This document shows, in pieces, positions 24,852 to 35,241 of a stretch of 64,000 nt of DNA. The DNA is from Botrytis cinerea B05.10. Lineage: Eukaryota; Ascomycota; Leotiomycetes; Helotiales; Sclerotiniaceae. Position 1 is the first letter of the stretch. Each line of letters begins with the position of its first letter. Under the pieces are notes generated by a model, which made no database searches, was not told where the DNA came from, and saw only the letters and a program-made list of their open reading frames with translations. The stretch lies in NCBI RefSeq assembly GCF_000143535.2, contig NC_037323.1, positions 2,074,026 through 2,138,025 of the forward strand. The letters run 5' to 3'. Made by a program: the position numbers and the translations under genes.

Positions 24852-25585
24852 ATGGTTTCCGAAAGAACAATAGAGTTATTTCCTATAGATTTTATACAGC
24901 TTTTTTCATCCTCACGAAACCACCTCGATTAAGACCCTATTCAACAACACCTAACTTTTCACACCCCTTCCTGGCTACAATCCCGGGCCAATAAAGCTAG
25001 TAATTATACCAAAGCATTTGCCGTGCGTTAGAACTGCCATTGGCTCGCATGCTCAAACAAGGAAATTGTCCACCTGACACGGTACGCTGGGGGTGAGTAC
25101 AAGTAACGAAAAGAAATATGAAGGTATTGATGTTCAAATCATTCTTAAGTTTAAGCGGCTAATTTGTCCTACTTTCATGACTGCATTATCACTATTACTC
25201 ATATTCTAAACTCTGAGAGTAGTAAATGAAGGAAGCATTCGAGGAGTAAAATTTGAACAAAAAAATTGATTTAAATCACGTTAAAGGCATAATGAAAAGA
25301 GCTGAAGTTTCTAATATTGAAAGAGAACTTTTAAAAAGAGGCAAAATGCACTGAAAACCAAATGGGAACGAATCTCCATGTGATAGTAAGAATGATATAA
25401 AATTGACGAAATATAAGAGTAAAGATTATGAAAAGGAGAAAAGAAAGGTTGGGGAACGTTGTGAGAGATGAGCTTATTTACTTTTGTAGTTTTTGGGCAC
25501 TTCAGCTTTCTTTTATTGAGGAATTAATATGTATTGGTTCATGATGAGCTAATCACACCACTATACAATAATAAGAGTGAGTTGT
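24852..25585. other. Intergenic, no supported gene
   Basis: About 0.7 kb of AT-leaning DNA between the pseudogene and the 3' end of the Pra1-like gene. No coding signal was seen. Confidence 0.5.
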
Positions 25586-26650
25586 TTATACGCAGTGCAA
25601 TGTGCCGTCATCATGTGTATGACACTCGGTCCCAGCAGGAGAAGATGCAGTGGGACTGCTTTCAGCTGAGATAATTCTTGTCGGATTTACAGTCGGCGAA
25701 GTCGATGCAGTCGATGCAGTCTCTGTAGCAGTGCTATGGGAGTCCTCCTCCTTCTCAGCACTAGCCTTGCCTAAACATCCCTCGCCAGGAACAGCAATAT
25801 CATACGCATATACCTCGGTCGCAAAATACGTCAATGTAGCACTATTATGTCCAGACAATGTGTAGTTGCTACCAGCGGCCAGCTCTTGAACGCCAAGGTA
25901 CCCGTCAGCATGGTGATCGACGATTTCTTCGCCAATGAGTGGGACGTGGTAGAGTCTGTGCATGAGATCCGGGGCCCAGAAATTTGCTGGTCGGCCAGTC
26001 GCGATATTGAATCCTCGCGCGCAAAGTGCGGTGAGAGAAAGGCGGGTTTGATATGATAGCGGGCATATGACGGTTTCTGCTGTTGCGTTTTCACCGCGCC
26101 AGTGACCTGCCCATGCTATGAGATGTCAGATCATGAGAAATTCTGACGGCTTCTTGTTGTGGATGTGTGTGCTTACTATCTTGAGTTTCACAGTTTCGGT
26201 CAGGATCATCACAACGGAAGACGATGCCAGCGCGATTACCAGAGGCAATCTTGTCGAACCACCCCATTGGCGTAGCAGTGGGGCCTTTGCCGAAGTACTT
26301 TTGAAAAATTCCGGATTTGTTACCATGGACAAGGACTAAGGGGTTGATTAGCATTGATTTTGACGTGATCATCCCGGGTGGTACCGACTGTGGTTTTTTG
26401 CATGCTCAGCCATCTCAACCGCTTGTCTCAACCCTTCGCTAAGCTCATGACGCTCTGTTGCATTGCAGGATGGGTGAATCGTGAAGTGAGACACATAACT
26501 GCTCTGCCAGTCGTACTCCGGTGTATTGCTTGAAGAGACAAAAAGCTCAGAGACCGGAGCAGGAGAGACTGCGGCATTTGTGGTACCAAGAGGGTATGCC
26601 AATGCACCAAAAGTATTGATGGAGACAATGAGAAAACTTGGAAAATGCAT
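25586..26650 (-). CDS. PRA1: Pra1/Aspf2-family secreted zinc-binding protein (zincophore-like), 316 aa
   Basis: Three exons on the minus strand, 26650-26389, 26335-26177 and 26115-25586, total 317 codons. A signal peptide (MHFPSFLIVSINTFGALA) starts the protein. The zincin-like domain follows: HPSCNATERHELSEGLRQA, AKNHILVHGNKSGIFQKYFG, IVFRCDDPDRNCETQDTWAGHWRGENATAETVICPLSY. Then comes the HRxxH motif (HRLYH, residues 193-197) and the FATEVYAYDIAVPGEGC segment. After a Ser/Thr-rich linker the last residues are CHTHDDGTLHCV, the conserved C-terminal histidine/cysteine zinc-binding tail. Family members (Candida Pra1, Aspergillus Aspf2) are secreted, zinc-regulated proteins that capture zinc for a partner ZIP transporter. 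That partner is the divergent neighbour here. The symbol is by family resemblance. Confidence 0.9.
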
Positions 26651-26945
26651 CTTAAAGTCTTGCTTAACAATTGCAGTATTCAAAGAAAAAACGAGGAAGA
26701 TTGATAAGATTTTGTGTGAGATGATTCTTCAAAGTGAGATTCATATCGTCTTTTAAAGTGATTACCTCTCCGGGTTCTCACTCATACTTCAGTCTTGGAA
26801 AGCCACCATTTCTATTGAAATTTAACCCCGTGAACGCCAAGAGCTTGATCTGACTGTTATGAGGATATTTCAAGGCCAAAGAATGACCAGCAAGATAGGT
26901 AGGGACCACGATGCGGTTCCGGCGGAAGGCCAATATGCTAGTTCT

Positions 26946-26951
26946 ACCTTG
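26946..26951 (-). promoter_or_regulatory. CAAGGT core, candidate ZafA/Zap1 zinc-response site
   Basis: ACCTTG on the plus strand reads CAAGGT on minus, about 300 bp upstream of the Pra1-like start codon. A hexamer can occur by chance; the location in a zinc-gene promoter is what makes it worth listing. Confidence 0.35.
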
Positions 26952-27527
26952 ACGCTTGTCAAGCCAAGATGAAGAACTTTTCAGAGTGCAGACGCCTGGT
27001 CCATCATGTAGGGTTGAACATTTAAAGAAGTAGAACTCAAAATCTTTATTACAACGAAGTACAACAGCGACACAAGACTTATTATCTGCTGTCATGTCTT
27101 GTCATCGAAGTTGGCCAGTCGGATTTCTTAACTTCTTTCCGAGGGAGGCGGGGTACGTCATTTGTGATTATGTAATCCACAGAGATTTTTCTCCTCCATC
27201 ACTCATGACCCTCCCAAAAAGGCCTTGGCCTCCTCTAAGCTGGGTTGTTATATTTGTTATATTTGTGACCAGTGCAGAAGTACCAGCCCTACCGTTGCAC
27301 TCGATTCTGCATGCTGGCAGAGTCTGAAAGGACAGCCTTTGATCCATCGCGGGCCATTTCGTCTTTTGGGCAATCACGTCGGCCACAATTGGACAGTTTG
27401 GTGTTGAATAACAAAATGAGGAAAGAAATTCTACTGCCGTTGCGATTCGCAGAAAACAAGGGAATGGAGAGATGTCAATCATGCCATCTTCGATTTTGAA
27501 AGCTTTCTCTCATTCGAACCATCAAGG

Positions 27528-27540
27528 TTCTCATGCCCAG
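27528..27540 (+). promoter_or_regulatory. ACCATCAAGGT, candidate zinc-response element
   Basis: The CAAGGT core lies at 27533-27538 inside GAACCATCAAGGTTC. This has ACC and AAGGT half-sites spaced as in the Zap1 element, with the two central pyrimidine positions not both matching. It is about 415 bp upstream of the ZIP transporter start. Confidence 0.45.
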
Positions 27541-27951
27541 GTATGCCAAGCTCCATCTGCCATTTAAGCTCATCTTGTCGGCGCCATTCGAATTTTTGAT
27601 TTGTGAATGATTGCGAGCCAAGTCGGTCTTTCTTCCCATTTTCTCTATCAATTGTTCAATGCTGATGGTGGAATATTTCCAGCTTCGCTCCCAATGTCAA
27701 ACAATGAGCAGGAACTCTTGAATTTGCTTTGCCTAGCTCTGATAGCAGACTTTCTAAGTTTTTGACTTTCCGGGTTTCTGAGCTAGAAAATTCAATTGAC
27801 AAAATAAATATTAGACCTCGGTCGCATGTTGATCTCACACTTATTTGACCATCATTATTCCATCATATTCCCAGAGTACTTTTCCCGAAAGCCTTCTCTC
27901 TCTCCTTCTACCTCTTATCTTTACACACCTTTCTGTGGTGCTGTTCACGAG

Positions 27952-29791
27952 ATGTTCAATTCTCGATTTTCTATGATTCTCAGAAGTGTGTTGCTGTTTT
28001 CGTTGCTCAGCGCAATCAGCAGTGCTCAGATCACGCTCACGGGCTGCCATATCCAGGAGGGACAAGAGTAAGTCTCTCGTCTGGCAAGAAAACTGTATAT
28101 TAATTGCATATAGAGTATGCTTTTTCCCTGGGGGGGCCCAAACCACAATTAGCAGCAACACTGCTACCCTAGCACTAACAACAACAACAACAACTCCAAC
28201 ACAAACTCCAACACCAACACCAACTTCTCCAACCTCGGTGATCGCAGAGACGACTGGAAATGTGCAGACCACTGCCATTACTGACTGCCATCAACATGAT
28301 ACTACTCAGTATGTGTGAGTCTTATTTTACAAGATGAGAGAGCTGATCATCTTCCAGGTATTGCGTGAAAGGCAATGGGGAAGAGGTTCAGGTATTGGCG
28401 ACTGCCACTGGTAATGAAGCTCTCCCTACCGCTTATAATGGCTGTCATTCTCACGGTTCTACTACATTTTGCCTGGGACCCGATGGTGCTGAAGTTGAGG
28501 TCGTTGGTTCTACTGAAGAGGTTGTCTCCACTGGGGAGGAGAGTTCTACAGAGTCTGAAGGTGGGGAGAATTGCCACTTCCACGCCGGTGTTGAGTACGT
28601 TACCTAATTGTGTTGATGACATTGCCAAAGTTCTGATTTGTGGTAGACATTGTGTTGGTGGATCTACCGAAGCAACCTGTGAGAGAAAAGATCGTGATTA
28701 CAATGTCAAACTCCGCATTGGGTTGTTGTTTGTCATTCTCTTTACAAGTGCAATTGGTAAGCCTCTCAGCCGGGAAATTAGCTTCTTCTAACAAATATTA
28801 GGGGTCTATGCTCCAATTTTTATGGCACGAGTTCTGAAAACCAATGGAACTGGAATCGTTTTCACCATTGTTAAGCAGTTTGGTACTGGTGTCATCATCG
28901 CCACAGCCTTGATCCATGTTCGTCTTTCAATCCTCACTCGAGGTAAGCAATTTGCTGACCGAATTTAGCTTGCGACCCACGCTTCATTGATGTTTGGCAA
29001 CAGGTAAGCAGCTATTACCTCCAATTAAAATATTCTAGCACTCATTTCTGTATAGTTGTCTTGGTGAATTGAAATACGAAGCAACCACGACCGCTATTAT
29101 GATGGCTGGTGCATTTATCGCTTTTTTAATCGACTTTACTGGTCATCGAATTGCACATTGGCGCCTACAGTCCACCATAAAAAGACAAACTGGCAGTATT
29201 AGCTCTCAGGACGCCCCACGCGAAGAGGAAGCAGTGAAAGATCACCCTACATCTACGCTCGCGCACCTAAGCCATCACCACGACAACAACAGTGTTGGAA
29301 CCACTCACGCCAATGATGGTCTCAGTATCTTCATACTTGAGGCTGGTATCATTTTCCACTCTCTTCTTATTGGTATTACATTAGTAGTGGCAGGCGACTC
29401 GGTTTTCATCACACTCTTTATAGTCATCGTCTTCCACCAAATATTTGAAGGACTTGCTCTTGGCGCCCGAATCGCAGTGATTGATGGCCTTAAAACCACC
29501 AAGTACATAATTCTTCCCATGGCCTTTACACTTGTAACTCCAACTGGAATGGCCATTGGTATTGGCGTTATCAACAAGTTCAACGGTAATGATCCATCAA
29601 CCATTGTTGCACTTGGAACCTTGGATGCTCTATCTGCTGGTATTCTTACCTGGATCGGCTTCGTCAACATGTGGGCTCATGACTGGATTTATGGTGAGTT
29701 GAGGGATGCTGGATTGATCAAGACCTCAGTCGCTTTGATCAGTCTAATGGCAGGCATGGCGTTGATGGGGCTCCTTGGAAAATGGGCATGA
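27952..29791 (+). CDS. zrfC: ZIP-family plasma membrane zinc transporter, ZrfC-like, 516 aa
   Basis: Seven exons, 27952-28067, 28114-28314, 28358-28594, 28647-28756, 28802-28917, 28969-29003 and 29056-29791, total 517 codons. The start at 27952 places a signal peptide (RSVLLFSLLSAISSA) at the N-terminus. The extracellular arm is Thr/Pro-rich and carries three repeats of a Cys-His motif: DCHQHDTTQYVYC, GCHSHGSTTFC and NCHFHAGVEHC. This long His/Cys arm is the hallmark of alkaline-condition ZIPs of the ZrfC type. The membrane domain has the ZIP metal-site helices FHSLLIGITL and FHQIFEGLALGARI, and a histidine-rich loop (HLSHHHDNN) between the third and fourth helices. It imports Zn(II) across the plasma membrane. 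All introns are GT-AG and phase-matched. The divergent Pra1-like neighbour fits a zinc-capture and uptake module. Confidence 0.92.
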
Positions 29792-30800
29792 AACCCGATG
29801 GTTCAATGATTTGACTGAACTTCTGTTCAAGTAATCAATTTCAATAGTAAAGTCAAAAGTCTCACAGTCGGATCTTTTGTAAGCTTTAATGGCATCTAAA
29901 AGGAAAGTATATTGAAAAGATTATATTAGTTGATTTAAAGTTTCATATTCAATTGCCGTTGGAGTCGAGTCGCGTCTTTCATACGCTTCGGCAGCTGTGA
30001 CCGTGAAAGCCATGCATCCAAATGTGGGGGATACCCGTAAAAGGGCCCCACAGGAAGGGTTGGCTCCATTGAATGTTCCATTTGGTCAGGAAATAGATTA
30101 GTAAACAGAACGCGAAGGCCACCAGTGGGTGTACGGACTCACAGGGTATACGTTTTTCGAAAATACTGTTAAAATAATTAATTAATTCAATTTCTAAATA
30201 CTATCTAATATATGATTAATTAGATATAATATTATTTTTATTGATAAAGAACTATATGAAGAATATAATTTGTTAAAAGACCAAAGTTTAAACAATAATC
30301 CGATTAATATTATATAAAAAAAGTATGTACTTCATTTTGCCTCAATCAGATATATCAAAATCTATAATTTATTAATAATTTAAAGAAATATTTATTAAAA
30401 AAAAGCTTATAAATAGATTTATATCAATCGATAAAAACATGTTTAAAATATATATTTTTTTTTTGAAATAAATTATAAATTAAGTTTTGCAAAAAAAATT
30501 ATTGATTATTTCAAGATTAAAAAATAAAAAATATTTATTACAAATTTTTTGGAAAAGATTTTTAAATTAAAATTAATATCATAAAATCATTTTTTTTTTC
30601 ACAAAGTATTTTTAATAGAATATATAAATATAGTAATAAAAAGGAATTTTGAAAATATATATAGATTCTGTTTTTATGAAAGAAAAAAGAAATTCTTGAA
30701 TAAATTGAAATTCACTATAAATGAAAAAAATATAATAAAATATTCTTTATTAAAAGATAATAAAATCTATTATAAAGTGTAAATTATTTTCAATAAAAAA
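29792..30800. other. Gene-to-island boundary, AT-rich from about 30165
   Basis: The 3' flank of the ZIP gene keeps normal composition to about 30160. It then changes abruptly to AT-rich, stop-dense DNA typical of RIP, which continues into the copia relic. No coding capacity is seen. Confidence 0.6.
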
Positions 30801-30963
30801 TGTTGGAATAGGGATCATATAACCGTGCTAGCGTTTGCACTAACGCCTTTCGGCATTATAATAATATATTTCATAATCCTAGCTTTTAGAATTCTAAGTA
30901 ATATTATAATAATATAAATTATAATATTATATTAACTTTATCATCTCTATAGTGATATTAATA
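30801..30963 (+). repeat. 5' LTR of the copia relic
   Basis: Begins TGTTGGAATAGGG and ends in a decayed ...TTAATA that corresponds to an original CAACA end. It is less mutated than its partner in the middle, where gctagcgtttgcactaacg is retained. It matches the 3' copy base for base in length (163 bp). Confidence 0.75.
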
Positions 30964-33900
30964 TTGATTAATAATATTATAGATTAGAAATTTAATATTT
31001 TAATTTTAAATATAATATATATTTATAATTAAAATTAATATTTTTTTGAAAAAATATAAGTTTTTGTATCAATTTATTATAATTTAATATTTATTTTTAT
31101 ATAAATAAGAATTGATAGTAATATAGTAGTAATTCTTATATAAATATTAATTCAATATAGCTTGATATTTATATTATTAAAAGAAATCGGTAATATGGTA
31201 ATGATTTTTATGGTAATTTTAATTTATATTTAATTCTTTTTTATAATATATATTGAAGAAATAGAAATCAGTAATATCAATTTGAGTTTAGTAATATTAT
31301 ATATAATATAATTTTATAAATTTTTTGTAAAATTGTATTTTATTTATATTTATATTATTGATTTATTTTATTATTATTTATTTGCTATTTATAAAATAAT
31401 AGAAGTTTTTTTAAAATCTTTTTAAATGAAAACATATATTTTTGAAAATCCTATTTCAAGTATTAAATTGAAAATGATATTAATTATTATAATTGAAGAA
31501 TATAAAAAGTTATTATAGAAATGGATAAATTATTTTATTGATATATAAAATGCAAATGTGAAAGAGATTAGAGATTTTGTTAAATATAAGGTTTATAAAT
31601 ATTAATATTAGAAATACTATAATTAAGAAATGTAGGTGGATTATAATTTTATATTCGATGAATTTATATTAGTACACTTTTCATAAGTTAGTATATATAT
31701 TCTATATAAGCTTAAATATGAATTACACTTGTGCAGAGTGTATATTAATAAATTAAAAGAATATATAATTTGATTAATATATAAAGTTTTGATTGATATA
31801 TATTGATTATTTTATAAAATATAAATATTCAAAAAGATTATTGAAGTGATTTTCGAAAAGGAATTTGTATTTCGATTGAAAAATATATAATAAAGAATTG
31901 TAATTGAAAAACTATATATATTATTTAGAAATTTTAAGATATTTCGAATGAAGGATTTATATATTGATTTTTTAGAATTCAATATATATATTTTATTATA
32001 ATTATTTTTTATATTATAATAATTGAAAAAAGTTAATAAAAGTAAAGGTATTGATATTGAATATAAAATATTAATAAAATCATAATCAAAGATATTTTTA
32101 CAATTAAAAATACCTTTTCAACTTTCAAGTTTTATATTAGAAAACGAATCAATTATATATAAATATTATAATTCTAGAAAATTATTATTATTTCTAATAT
32201 TTTAAGGATTTATTAATTTATTATTAAAACTATTTTAAATCAATCTTAAACAATTTTCAAAAGTATTATCTTTTTATTATAATAATCAATTATTACAATA
32301 ATCATTTTAATAATAGAAATAATATTATAATTAATATGATTTAAATCAATAATATATATATCAATATATATATCAAAATAGATATTTGGATAGAAAATTA
32401 AATAATAATAATAATATTTTTAATAATAATAATAGAAATAATAATAATGAAAGGAATAAAAAAGGATATAATAAAAAATAATCTCAAATATAATAACAAT
32501 ATTCAAAATGATTTATTCAAAATATTATAAAAAGCTATCAATATTAAATAATTATTAGAAAATCTTATAAAGCTCTATAAGAAAACTAACAAATACAATA
32601 AGTAGGATAACAATTTTATTTATAAGTATTTAATATTTATTAATAATTATTAACAAATCGATTTATTTGAATATCTATTATTAAAAATATTCTTTACAAT
32701 ATTTATCAAAGTTATACTCGATTTTTATTATATAAATTTAAATAATATATTTAATACAATAAAAAAGATCTGCCAAATAATGGAAATTACATTCGAAGAT
32801 TTAGAATACAAATGCAATCTTATATAGTAATAAAAGAACATTATATTTAAAAGTATTATAATAGAATTAAATAATATTAGCAAATTGATAAATCATTATC
32901 TATAATTGATAATAATAAAGCTTTATTATTTATATAAGGGATTCAATTCGATAATGAGAATTGATAAGTTATTATATTAGAAGATTATTAATATATATAT
33001 ATTAATATTAGTATATTCTATTATTTATTTTCACTTTGTAAAGAATATATTAAGTTTTTTTGAAAAGTTATAATTAGTTATAATAATATAAAAGCAATCT
33101 TATATAAATGAAATAATAATATTCTATATTAATTATAAATATTAATATAATTGAAAAGGATATAATCAAAAAGGTTTTGGATATAATAATCATTACCCAT
33201 TCAAATCACAAATAAAGAAAAAGTATTTCATTTATAAAAAAGAAGATTATTAATCGATTTGATATAATAAAAAGAAATACAATGAATTAAAAAGTAAGTA
33301 TAAGAAGTAATTTAAAAATAGAAATAATTTTAATAAAAGTTTTGAATAATTCCTTATTGAATATAAAGAATCTAATTAAAATAATGATAATAATATTGAT
33401 TTGGATATTGATAATGAAGTAATAGTTTATTTTGTGTAATTTGAATTATAAAAATTATTTGTATAAAAATTATATTCAAATTTTATTATTTATATTAGAT
33501 TTATAAATGGCAAAGAGATTATAATAAACTTAAATAATAAAATCTTTAAGTATATTTTGATATATTGAATTTGTAAAGAAAGAATAATCTATATTAGCAA
33601 ATATAATATAAAAGAATTCCAAAGCATTATTATCGATATAGTTATTATAAAATAATCTATAATTAGTTATAAATAGTATATAGCATATAAAACGATTATT
33701 GAAAATATATTATTAAACAAAAGCAAAACAAGAATTATTAATATAGTATTCAGAATTGATAGAGTTGAATCAATAGGTTCATTCTATTTCAATTTATTAT
33801 TAGGAATTGTTGAATTCTATATAATAAATATGGAAACTCTATTCTTATTATTATTTAAAGATATAAATAAACTTGATATATATTATAATAATATTATCAA

Positions 33901-34096
33901 TATAGTAATAATGAATAAGACAAAAAGAAGTTTCCTATACATTCGCCAAAACAAGTATACAATATTTTTATAGCATATAAATGTACAACAATTCGTATAA
34001 CAAATTATTAATAATAATGAGTGTTATTTTATTAATAAAAAATTACAATGTTTATATTGTCGCTTTAGTTATTCATCAGTTCATAAACTCTTATAA

Positions 34097-34368
34097 TGTG
34101 AGAGTGAAAACACGTGACTTCAGGGTCACGTGCTACCAACGTTTAGTATTTATAGCTTCTCTTCTGTAGACCTAAAAATATCATCGAAATTTTCTACCTT
34201 CTAAAGTTGTCTCCTGAAGAATTGAGTGCCCAGCTCCTACCGTCTCCCTCACCTCGCTGTCGCGATGTAGCGATTCTCCCCATTTTACTACGTGTAGCCA
34301 CTTGCTCTATGCTTGGTATATGCGAAGGCTTTTCTTGTGTGACCATTACCACCTTCTACACTTTTACA
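34097..34368 (+). repeat. 5' LTR of the gypsy element, 272 bp
   Basis: Starts TGTGAGAGTG and ends CTTTTACA (TG..CA ends). It contains an inverted pair of CACGTG E-boxes near its 5' end. Identical, as read, to the 3' LTR. Confidence 0.95.
34111..34132. promoter_or_regulatory. Inverted E-box pair in the 5' LTR
   Basis: CACGTGAC and GTCACGTG form a perfect 8-bp inverted repeat around a 6-bp spacer, so two CACGTG E-boxes face each other in the U3-like part of the LTR. The same motif is at 44810-44831 in the 3' LTR. CACGTG is the core bound by bHLH factors such as Cbf1/Pho4 types. Confidence 0.6.
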
Positions 34369-34369
34369 T

Positions 34370-34386
34370 TGGTGACCTACGCAGGG
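34370..34386 (+). other. Putative primer-binding site
   Basis: TGGTGACCTACGCAGGG begins one base after the 5' LTR. TGG at the LTR edge is the complement of a tRNA CCA end; the primer tRNA was not identified. Confidence 0.5.
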
Positions 34387-35241
34387 AAGAAAACGTCGAA
34401 AGGTCAGATAGCTATGTGCGAACCTGAGCTCTTGGATCGTCTTCAGAAAGCAAGTGGTTATTGGGTGCAATAGGTAGATTGAGGTAACGGGACTGCCGGA
34501 ATACCTGTAGATGGTATGGTGTCGCAACTCGTGATTGTTGCGGTGAGGGAGACATTGTTTCCCTAAAAACTCAAAACCGATATGTGGCCTCTTGGTGTAA
34601 AAGTGGGGGGGAGTGGAAAAACTTTATTGTTGTATCCACATCCACCACAGCACCGAGAGAACATATCGTGACTATCTCGAACGAAATAGCCTCCTGCGGA
34701 AACGCCGGTATCGCTTGGAAGTCAAGGGAGAATCTTCGCTTTTTCAATCTACAAGTCAGGTGGGCGGGGGGACACCAGGGTAAACAAGGTGAAAACTCAA
34801 AAGTCTACGGGGCTAGAAAATTCCTATAGAGTTCTGATTATACGTGGTCAGAATGGGGGTGGACTAGCAGCCATCTGATGGGTATTCACCGGCGATACAA
34901 GGGTGAATTCTCTCTTGCCCAATGATGAAAGGGAGACAAAGAGCGGAGATACTTCCTTAGCCAAGAGCTATTCCGAAAACTCGGGAAAGTAGGAGGTTAC
35001 GAGTTAGAGAAAGCCCAACGTCAATATGCCGAAAAAGTGGTGAAATGTTGGTTGTCGTGGATGCAATGGGTCTCTTTGTAACTTCGCAAACTTTTCGCGA
35101 AGTTATGAAGAAGGGTAAAAGACTCCGAAGTTGTACGAAAACAACGGTATAAAGTCTTGCTACCCTTCCAAGATTGCAACCTGCAACAACCGATCAAGAA
35201 TAAAACATTAGAAAAAGAAGGAAAGAATCATTTCAGACAAA
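34387..35241 (+). other. Gypsy 5' leader
   Basis: About 0.85 kb of untranslated leader between the primer site and gag. Short frames only. It contains stem-loop copy 1 (35079-35105) 137 bp before the gag start. Its first 310 or so bases have a RIPed counterpart near the telomere. Confidence 0.7.
35079..35105. repeat. Stem-loop repeat copy 1 (leader/gag boundary)
   Basis: Arms TAACTTCGC and GCGAAGTTA are perfect 9-bp inverted repeats around the 9-nt loop AAACTTTTC. It lies in the leader, 137 bp upstream of the gag start. Confidence 0.95.

Larger units (their letters stand above)
26651..27951. promoter_or_regulatory. Divergent promoter of the zincophore / ZIP transporter pair
   Basis: The Pra1-like gene (-) and the ZIP transporter (+) are transcribed outward from this 1.3-kb region. 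In Aspergillus and Candida such pairs are jointly induced by zinc starvation through ZafA/Zap1-type activators. Two CAAGGT cores, the core of ZafA-type sites, occur here and are listed separately. No other gene is supported inside. Confidence 0.7.

Noticed and set aside
30164..34096. Possible CRISPR-like or regulatory repeats in the AT-rich block
   Set aside because: Apparent repeats are low-complexity TA runs from RIP; there are no regular spacers, and the host is eukaryotic.
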